A stretch of DNA of 64,000 nt from positions 795,001 to 859,000 of the forward strand of contig NC_061152.1 in NCBI RefSeq assembly GCF_905220365.1. Direction: 5' to 3'. Made by a program: the position numbers and the translations under genes. This DNA comes from Vanessa cardui (Eukaryota; Arthropoda; Insecta; Lepidoptera; Nymphalidae). Under the pieces are notes generated by a model that was given only the letters and a program-made list of their open reading frames with translations, was not told the origin of the DNA and did no database searches. Positions 30,555-64,000 of the stretch are shown piece by piece (position 1 is the first letter of the stretch; each line of letters begins with the position of its first letter).

Positions 30555-32340
30555 AACTCAAACTCAAATTCCTTTGTTCAATGTAGAAGCATCACACTTA
30601 CTTATTGATTGTCAAATAAACACTACCACCGGTTCGGAAAAAGGAACACCCTGACCTGAGAAGAACCGGCGAAAGAAACTCAGCGGGTCTTTTTTTTTGT
30701 TATTTTTTTTTGTCAAATTAATAAGATACATAGTAGTATATGATTAGAAATAGCCAGGAGGCGATCGTTTCATTCCCAAGGTGTGCTATCAAACATAAAC
30801 TCGCTAATTGTATAGTAACCTTTTGCACACAAGCGTTCCTTAACAATTTTTTTAATTTGGCAACAGAAGCATTTTGAACGCTTTCTGGGATTCTGTTGTA
30901 GAAGCGTATACATTGCCCCACAAAAGAGTTACTGACTCTATGCAGTCGAGTAACAGGAGTAACAAGATTGTGTTTGTTCCTTGTACCAATATTATGAGAA
31001 TCACATTTTCTCATAAAAACATTAATATTTTTCCGTACATACAAAACATTACAAAATATGTATTGAGAAGCAACAGTCAATATCTTAATTTCTTTAAATC
31101 TATACCTTAATGATTCCTTGGCTCCTAGGTTATAGATTGCGCGAATAGCCCTCTTCTGCAGCACAAATATAGTTGGGATAGCGGCTGCGTTACCCCAAAG
31201 CATAATACCGTAGGACATTATACTGTGAAAGTAACTAAAATATACTAGTCGAGCCGAATCAACATCAGTAAATAATCTAATTTTTTTGACCGCAAATGCC
31301 GCAGAACTCAGTCTACCCGCCAATCCGTTTATGTGGGGGAGCCACTGTAACTTGGCATCAAGAGTAAGGCCAAGAAATTCAGTTGTTTCAACTGGATCCA
31401 TCGATTCCCCATTGATAAGTACATCGGGTTTTACATTTTGCACATTTGGTGTGCTAAATTTTTCGCTAAACCAATGTACTATATCAGCTATAGCATTGTT
31501 TACATCGTCATACTGAACCTGTTTCCTATTAATTTTAAAAACCAAAGAGGTATCATCAGCAAACAATACTATATCATGTTTGTTCCCAACAAGAAAGGGC
31601 AAGTCATTTAAGTATATGAGGAATAGAAAAGGTCCAAGAATTGATCCTCGTGGGACCCCCATAACAACTGAGACCCCGGGAGACCTTGTCCCTTTAACGT
31701 CAACCCTCTGAATTCTATTGTTAAGATAGGAAGTCAGAAGGTCGAGTGCACATTCTCTAATTCCATAGTGATAAAGTTTCCTGACCAGAGTTTCATGCTG
31801 AACACAATCAAAGGCTTTGGATAAGTCGCAGAAAATCCCTAAGGCATCCTGCGACCCCTCCCAGGCCTCATAGATATTTTTTATAAGTTCGATACCTGCG
31901 TCGGTAGTCGAGCGACCCCTTATGAATCCAAATTGTTTTCTGTGAAGCAGATTGTGTCTATTGAAATATGCTAATAATTGATTTAAAATATTTTTTTCAA
32001 ATATTTTGCTGAGGGTAGGTACTATTGAGATAGGCCTATAGTTATTAGGATCTAAAGAGCTACCAGATTTAAACATTGGAATGACTTTACTGTGTTTCAT
32101 CAAGTCAGGAAATATACCACGTTGAACACAATCATTGAATATTATTGCAAGATAAGGTGCAATCACATAAATAATTGAGTTTATCACCTTTACAGAAATA
32201 CCCCATAGATCAGCAGTTTTCTTAATGTCTAATGATTTAAATGCACAAATTATGATATTGGTGTTTACAGGGATAAAATTAAATTTTGATTTGCATTCTC
32301 GTACATTTTCTTTCATCAATGATTCGGCAACAGCTGGAGA
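30555..32340 (-). mobile_element. Jockey/CR1-like LINE, 5' truncated, near-intact RT
   Basis: 533-codon ORF at 30718-32319 on the minus strand. RT motifs: SKVIPMFKSGSSLDPNNYRP, QFGFIRGRSTTDAGI, DLSKAFDCVQH, VPRGSILGPFLFLIYLNDLP, catalytic FADD, and the C-terminal domain with SIMSYGIMLWGNA. The 3' UTR carries the ACCGGTTCGG hairpin and ends in (TTTGAG)n at 30555. The endonuclease part is missing. The ORF is uninterrupted, so the insertion is fairly recent. Confidence 0.88.
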
Positions 32341-32429
32341 AGAAATATAATTAAAATTAAGTTCAAAATAAGTAACCTAGTGGTATGTCAGCAAAAAATT
32401 GTTCAAAAACTGAAGCAACTTTTGGATAT

Positions 32430-32955
32430 TTATGCCCCTAAAGGGGCGAAATAAGGGTTGAAAGTTTGTATGGTCGTGCGTCATTCCATTAAGTTAGGGA
32501 TATGAAATTTTATTTTTGGGATACTGATTAAAAATAACTCGATACCTGTTTCAGCGTTTTTGGATATTCTAGCCCTAAAGGGTGAAATAGGGTTGCCATA
32601 TCATATATATTTTAGTCTAACAGTCGGCCTATTTTGAAGTTAGATCCATGAAACTTTATTTTTAGAATACTAAATAGAAATAAGTAGATTCATATTTAAG
32701 CATTTATGGAAATTCTACTCCTAAGGGGTTAAAATGAGGGTTGAAAGTTTGTATTAAAGTACGTTATTTATTAAGTTAGAAAAATGAAACATTGTTTTTT
32801 GATTACTGATTAAGAATAAGTAAACACATATTTATGCCTATCCGGATATTCTAGCCCTAAAGGGTGAAATAGGGGTTGCTATTGCTTATATTAGTTAGTA
32901 AGGAAGCATGAAACTTTGTCTTCAGGCGTTTAATTACTAATAAATAAATACCAAC
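32430..32955 (+). repeat. Degenerate tandem array, about 125-bp units
   Basis: At least four diverged units, each with CCCTAAAGGGTGAAATAGGG, then TTAAGTTAGAAACATGAAAC and a TTTTTGGGATACTGATTAAAAA block. A stray unit lies near 33560-33640. Confidence 0.7.
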
Positions 32956-33655
32956 AAAAAAAACAACAAAACCTTTGAGTACCGAGGTGGTTTAGTCAGA
33001 TCATATATGATGACGTGACGTCTATCAGACAGTTATTTAAAAATTCATATTATTAAAATGCCATATGATCCGTTTATTATTCATTTACTAAGGAAATCTA
33101 AAAAAACAACAAAATTTTCCTATGACATCAACATTTATTAGGTACTAATCAAAAAGCCAATATTTTGCTCTTTTTAAGAAAGGTTATATTTCACAATCGG
33201 TGGGCTTTAGTTCAACTTTATTTGGATTTTTATACCTTGTTCAAATCTGTAGAAGTTTTTGATTTAATAATTGTGTTAATCATCGTCGTGTCAAATAGTT
33301 CAAGTCATAAAGATTCTGAGTCGTTGAATGTTTTGGGTTGACGTCGAGGGTTTTTGAACAATATTGTGACTTCACTCGACTCATAGATAATACATATATC
33401 CTTTAATCTGCCTCGACTGATCAATCGTTGCTTTGGATCCCGAAGCTACAGGGAAGGGCGCGCGCGTAACTTTAAAGGCGCCGAAATAATGCTCATATTT
33501 GTTTTGTCACCGTCTGTGAGCCCCCCTCGTCAGTTCTTAAAGGTTAAGTTAAAACATAAAACATTATTTTTGGGATATTGGTTAAAAATAAGTTGAAATA
33601 AAGATATTTCAAGTTAAAGACATGAAACTATATTTTTGACTTGCATTCGTAAGCT
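32956..33655. other. Intergenic sequence without recognised genes
   Basis: AT-rich filler; a GC patch (GGGCGCGCGCGTAAC) near 33455. No gene seen. Confidence 0.35.
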
Positions 33656-33659
33656 TAAT

Positions 33660-33795
33660 TTGTGTTACCAATTCATTTCGAGCTCGGCGGTGACGGGAAA
33701 CATCGTGAGGAAACCTGTATGTATTCCAAATCTTCTCTTAAAAGGGCGGGGAGGCCTTAGCTCAACATTGAGAAATTTAAAGGCTGTTGTTGTTG
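33660..33795 (+). mobile_element. SINE A fragment with internal deletion
   Basis: Body start (TTCATTTCGAGCTCGGCGGT) joined to the tail; ends GTTGTTGTTGG. Confidence 0.65.
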
Positions 33796-34069
33796 GTTAG
33801 AAATGAGTAGATATTTACTTAATCGTTTTTGGATATTCTATGAAATGTTGAAATTTCGTATATAGGTTAGTCTTGAGATACGTCATTTTTAAATAAGAAG
33901 ATTGTCGTGCCAATCATATTACTGAGTGACTTAAGACCTCCATATGCAACGGCACCAGACTAATGATTACGGCTCTCCATAGAAATGTCACAGGGTAATA
34001 TTTCTTTCAAGTTCAAAATGGTACAGTTCGCTCTTAAGTAAATTAACAAAACACAAGGTCAAATCTTTA

Positions 34070-34445
34070 AAATGGACTGCATTTGTATATTCAGAGTAAG
34101 AAAATCTTTGTCAGTTATCAAATTCATTCCTTCATCGAGTCTTACTTAGTACCTTAAACCGAAGCACTAAACTGACAGCTGCATATAAAATTAAACTTAC
34201 ACCGTATAGTAACTCGGTTCAAAATAGTGTAACATCTTTGGACTACGTCTAGTTTTATATCGACATGAAATCCTTTTAATGGCGTAATTAGTCATTACAA
34301 ATTTAAATTAGATGTGATATCTTCTACTGAATTGTCAAAATGTGTGTCAGTGTCGTATATTCTCGATCGGTAGAGCAGATTATCGCTCGTACTGAGCACA
34401 CGAAGACAGATCTTGAGGGATCTTGACGAACCTTTTCTCACCCCG
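34070..34445 (+). repeat. Dispersed repeat K, copy 1
   Basis: Related in reverse orientation to 43250-43435: shared blocks AGAGTAAGAAAA, TCTCGATCGGTA, GAGCACACGAA and GACGAACCTTTT. Confidence 0.5.
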
Positions 34446-34734
34446 ACTGTACGCTACACGCCGACGATGGCGACTGTAATACATTATTTTCCCCAAAAAC
34501 ACCAAATATTTGTAGCTGTTAACGTCGAATGGAGCGCCAGCCGTATATAGGCAACTGTTGTTTTTATCAATGTGACGTCACAAATTAAATCTAATTTTAC
34601 AACAAGAAAGCGTGTTTATTTTGCAGAATTATATTTCTGTGTGGCTTTTAATTAGGAAATCAAACTTTGAAGTACTTTTCGAGCATAGTAGAATGTATTG
34701 GCTTAGAAGTTCAGTATTATTATTATTATTTATT

Positions 34735-34897
34735 ATAGTATAGCTTGGCGGACGAGCCATATGGCCACCTGATGGTAAGTGGTCTCCATCACCCATAGAC
34801 AATGACGCTGTAAGAAATATTAACTATTCCTTGCATCGTCAATGCGCCACCAACCTTGGGAACTAAGATGCTATGTCGCTTGTGCCTGTAGTTACAC
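34735..34897 (-). mobile_element. Repeat B, A-tail half
   Basis: From TATAGTATAGCTTGGCGG to GTAGTTACAC. Confidence 0.7.
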
Positions 34898-35030
34898 TAA
34901 ATTAAGAGCAGCCTTGATGCTTGTCGTCCACGAGATTGATATATTGTGCACTACAGACAATTCTAGATCAATATGTCTGGTTTAAACCCCATTTCATAAC
35001 GTATTACGCTTCGTTTAAAAAATGCTAACA

Positions 35031-35462
35031 AATAGGCAATTTGACTGGTTTTTAAAATCCATTTTATATTATTTAGCAGAGGTTAAGAAACCCAGTAAAC
35101 ATGTTTTTTTAATGTCTAGCACTTAACCTAACCTAAAAATATCGTATTAAAAATTCCATATCTAAATAGCGCTACTTGGACAATATGGCGCTGCGATGGG
35201 GTCGATGACGTCACTTGCTTCAGCAGTGTATATAATCCACACACAGAAAACAAACGAGGTTAACAAGCAAGTGACGTCATCATAAACCCGACCGATCAGC
35301 AGCGTTTTGGGTTAAACGTTTAAAAAATGCATTTCTATTTATGGATCCTATAAATTAAGTATTATTTTCAACTTTCGTCAATAAACAAACATTTCTAAAC
35401 TCATAATATACACTGATTACAATCATTGATACTTTATTTTTTGCATTGTCAAATAGCCTATT
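35031..35462. mobile_element. MITE D copy
   Basis: Complete ends; carries TGACGTCA near 35206 and 35272 and GGACAATATGGCGC. Confidence 0.75.
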
Positions 35463-36262
35463 TTACACCTTATTTGAAAAAAGTAATTTATGTCCTTAAG
35501 GATTCAAACTCCGTAATAAATTTCATTAAAATCTGTTCAGTTTTTCGTCTAAGAGTAACACACAGACAGAGTTACTTTTGCATCAATAACACCAGTAGTG
35601 TAATCAGTAGCGTCCGCTGCGAATTAACTTCTCAGGATGCGGACACACAGACTGTAGCCGGGCTTACGGCGGTCCGCAGTCAAACCAAAGCTTCTACCGA
35701 CCTGACGGTCAAACAGCACTAACATTATTTAGGTAAACGTAAAATGTAATCACAATGACTTACATTCGCTAACTAGGTGCGCCCGCGACGTTGTACGCGT
35801 TTGAATTGATCAAAACTAATATTGTAGCCTAAGTTACTCCTCATTGTATCAGTTATCTGCCAGTGAAAGTCCCGTCAAAATCGGTCCAGCCGTTCCAGAG
35901 ATTAGCCGGAACAAACAGACACACACACTAGAATTGTAAAAATTGTTATTTCGGTATATGTACCGTGTATACATACATATGCATTGACAGAAAAAGGGCA
36001 ATTTTAACATAACAAACAGACACTCCAATTTTATTATATGTATAGATTATAAAGTGATTGGCAACCCCAAGGGATGATTTCTGTAATAAAACATATTTCC
36101 TGTTTCGAACTTCAAGGAGGGACATACACACGGGCGCTCCACGTAACTTAAATTCGCTTCAACGACTCTCAGAGCTGTGACGTCACTCTGCCGCGTCTGC
36201 GCGCTCGCTGCGCACCCGAGACACCCGAGGCATTTCCGTACAACTGTGACAATCTTAAGCAA
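35463..36262. other. Intergenic stretch with a promoter-like GC patch
   Basis: 35470-35930 resembles old LINE 3' sequence (TTGTAGCCTAAG, AAATCGGTCCAGCCGTTCC). 36130-36245 is a CpG-rich patch with GTGACGTCACT. No ORF supported. Confidence 0.35.
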
Positions 36263-36264
36263 AA

Positions 36265-36720
36265 GTGTTTTTACTTTCTTTCATTTTGGCGCGTCAAATC
36301 CCTATGCAACCCGGACTACGGAAAAGTCTTTGGTTTGATGGAGCCAACGTGAGCAGGTCTTCAATCGTCACAGCCCTTCGTCTTCGTTCCGACCACATTC
36401 CGTTAAATAACTTTGGTTTTCTTATGGGTAAAACACCTCCACCTAACTGTAGTGCATGTGACACCATAGCAGACACGTACCGCGTAATAATGGAGTGTGC
36501 TCGGAATGAGGCTGATAGGATTTCTTTTTTACGTTTAATCAATTATTGCGGGGAGGTGGGGGCATGTAACAGTGTCCTCGCTGACCCCACATCAGAACCA
36601 GCGCAAGTTTCGTACAAATTAGTGAATTAATCAATTTGTTAAGTTTAATGTTTTGTGCGCACTATGAGGGTGGCATTTTCTTACAGAAAAAACCCTCTTT
36701 AAAATAAATGAAAAAAAAAA
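36265..36720 (+). pseudogene. I/R1-like LINE 3' fragment (RNase H-like C-terminus)
   Basis: The ORF 36265-36630 contains VTALRLRSDHIPLNNFGFLM, PPNCSACDTIADTYRVIMEC and VLADPTSEPAQVSYKLVN, like the C-terminal region of I/R1-type LINE proteins. A short 3' UTR and an A10 tail at about 36711-36720 follow. Strongly 5' truncated. Confidence 0.7.
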
Positions 36721-36727
36721 CTGTTAT

Positions 36728-36733
36728 TTTATT
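36728..36733 (-). promoter_or_regulatory. Candidate poly(A) signal of the FAM193 gene
   Basis: AATAAA on the minus strand is the first canonical signal I find downstream of the stop at 37818. Using it would give a 3' UTR of about 1.1 kb that includes the CRE minisatellite. Confidence 0.4.
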
Positions 36734-36821
36734 GCTTAAGCGCCTACATGTACAGCATAGCAACATACCCACCACCTACTGTACGCGAGTGAGCACACGT
36801 CACAACCGGGCGCCGCGCCGC

Positions 36822-36990
36822 TGACGTCACGACAGAGGGCGCCGGTGACGTCACGACAGAGGGCGCCGGTGACGTCACGACAGAGGGCGCCGGTGACGTC
36901 ACGACAGAGGGCGCCGCTGACGTCACGACAGAGGGCGCCGCTGACGTCACGACAGAGGGCGCCGGTGACGTCACGACAGAGGGCGCCGGT
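36822..36990 (+). repeat. 24-bp minisatellite with seven CRE palindromes
   Basis: The unit is TGACGTCACGACAGAGGGCG plus CCGG or CCGC. TGACGTCA lies at 36822, 36846, 36870, 36894, 36918, 36942 and 36966, exactly 24 bp apart. It lies between the converging Brd8 and FAM193 genes, within the probable FAM193 3' UTR. CREB/ATF binding is known for the motif; activity here is not shown. Confidence 0.9.
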
Positions 36991-36999
36991 GTCGCCGCC

Positions 37000-37817
37000 A
37001 CTGCGCGCACGCTGCGCCCCAAGCCACGCGCGCGACAATAACGAGCTGCTGACCTTTACTGCGTCGAGCTGTCTGTGCACTCGTCTCATACGAGACAAAC
37101 CGTATTCGCAAAGCTCAAACGTGCCCGCTTGTGGCAAAGGAGGTCATATACCAGTGTTACAAATGCGACAGTGACTCTGTCCGGCTGTTGGTGACGTCAC
37201 GGTGACACCAGTGGTCACTGACACGCCCTGCGAGTGGCTGAGGTCTCCAGAACGTTTGATGGGGATTCTCTCGTCAGTATCGACGCGAAATGAAACACGG
37301 CTTGGCTATAATATACACATTTGTTATTCGTAGTCTTACAACCCCTAGCACTGATCTGTGACACACAAACGAACGAACCCTCGAGCTATCGATACATATA
37401 AAGTGGCGCTTACATACTAGTCCGCTCCCGAGCGAGTCAGTGTGACAATGCGTTTCGTCATAGTCACTTCCGTACAATGTCCGGCCGCGAGTTTCCATTG
37501 CTGAACCAATACGCATGGCGCTCGCAGCGGAGGTGGCGACGCGTTTCGGGATCTTGCGGTACATGACACTACGCGTTCTCGTACATTATTTCTCGTCATA
37601 TCGAAACAATCTTCTGTCAAACACAAACAGCAGTAAGTAGTGCCGAGTGGAGCTCCAGCTCGCAGTCCCAGGGCTCCAGTGGCGCCCTCGGGCTCGTTTG
37701 AGGCAGTCGTCACAGCGGAGCGCGCCGAATGTCCTTTAATGAGACACTCAGCGGCGACTCAGCGGCGACTCAGCGGCGGGACTGCTCGGGGCTCCGGGCC
37801 TCGTCCCCCGAGGAGCC
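37000..37817 (-). other. Probable FAM193 3' UTR
   Basis: No coding signal. An additional TGACGTCA at 37192, and a triplicated CGGCGACTCAG at 37749-37776 close to the stop codon. Confidence 0.45.

Positions 37818-64000
<26,183 letters not shown>

Noticed and set aside
35426..35722. 98-codon plus-strand ORF
   Set aside because: Begins inside MITE D and continues into old repeat-like sequence; no domain.
36736..37174. Repetitive ORFs (SVVTS and RQRAPVTS types)
   Set aside because: A 24-bp repeat is open in several frames on both strands because the unit is divisible by three; no conservation or start context.

Overview
The window looks like a chromosome segment of a lepidopteran, most likely a butterfly; the family cannot be fixed from sequence alone. 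The evidence is split insect-type genes with GT-AG introns, AT-rich introns, and many copies of tRNA-derived SINEs. The commonest SINE looks like the Metulj-type family described from Heliconius. There are no bacterial operons, CRISPR arrays, rRNA genes or genuine tRNA genes.

Layout. (1) 910-3873, plus strand: the last two exons of a gene for a protein with about ten U1/matrin-like C2H2 zinc fingers; its 5' end lies outside the window. (2) About 3.9-10.3 kb: intergenic, with SINEs, LINE tails and a 1.44-kb piggyBac-like non-autonomous element (5225-6669) with TTAA target duplications. (3) 10361-30246, plus strand: a complete 17-exon gene for the BRD8 homologue, a bromodomain subunit of the NuA4/TIP60 acetyltransferase complex. 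I joined the exons by hand; every junction keeps phase and gives 781 residues. (4) 30.2-37.8 kb: the intergenic stretch between two converging genes, with a LINE reverse transcriptase, a degenerate tandem array and a 24-bp minisatellite carrying seven CRE palindromes. (5) 37818 to beyond 64000, minus strand: a FAM193-family gene with 23 exons in the window (at least 2,156 codons plus stop). Its hallmarks are one 2.9-kb exon, a Cys-rich block, two polyglutamine exons and the conserved C-terminal block.

Mobile DNA fills most introns: about 30 copies of SINE A (Metulj-like), 17 of repeat B (about 290 bp, poly-A tailed), seven of SINE C (also tRNA-derived), at least five MITE families and several LINE fragments (CR1/Jockey-like, RTE-like, I/R1-like).

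The most unusual signal is in the fifth BRD8 intron (15243-17949). Both of its splice sites are embedded in tandem arrays. An array of about 85-bp units repeats the donor end, and a 16-copy, 68-bp minisatellite repeats the polypyrimidine tract, the AG and the first exon bases. All but the final acceptor copy would lead directly to an in-frame stop. Many other exons here have simple repeats touching their splice sites.
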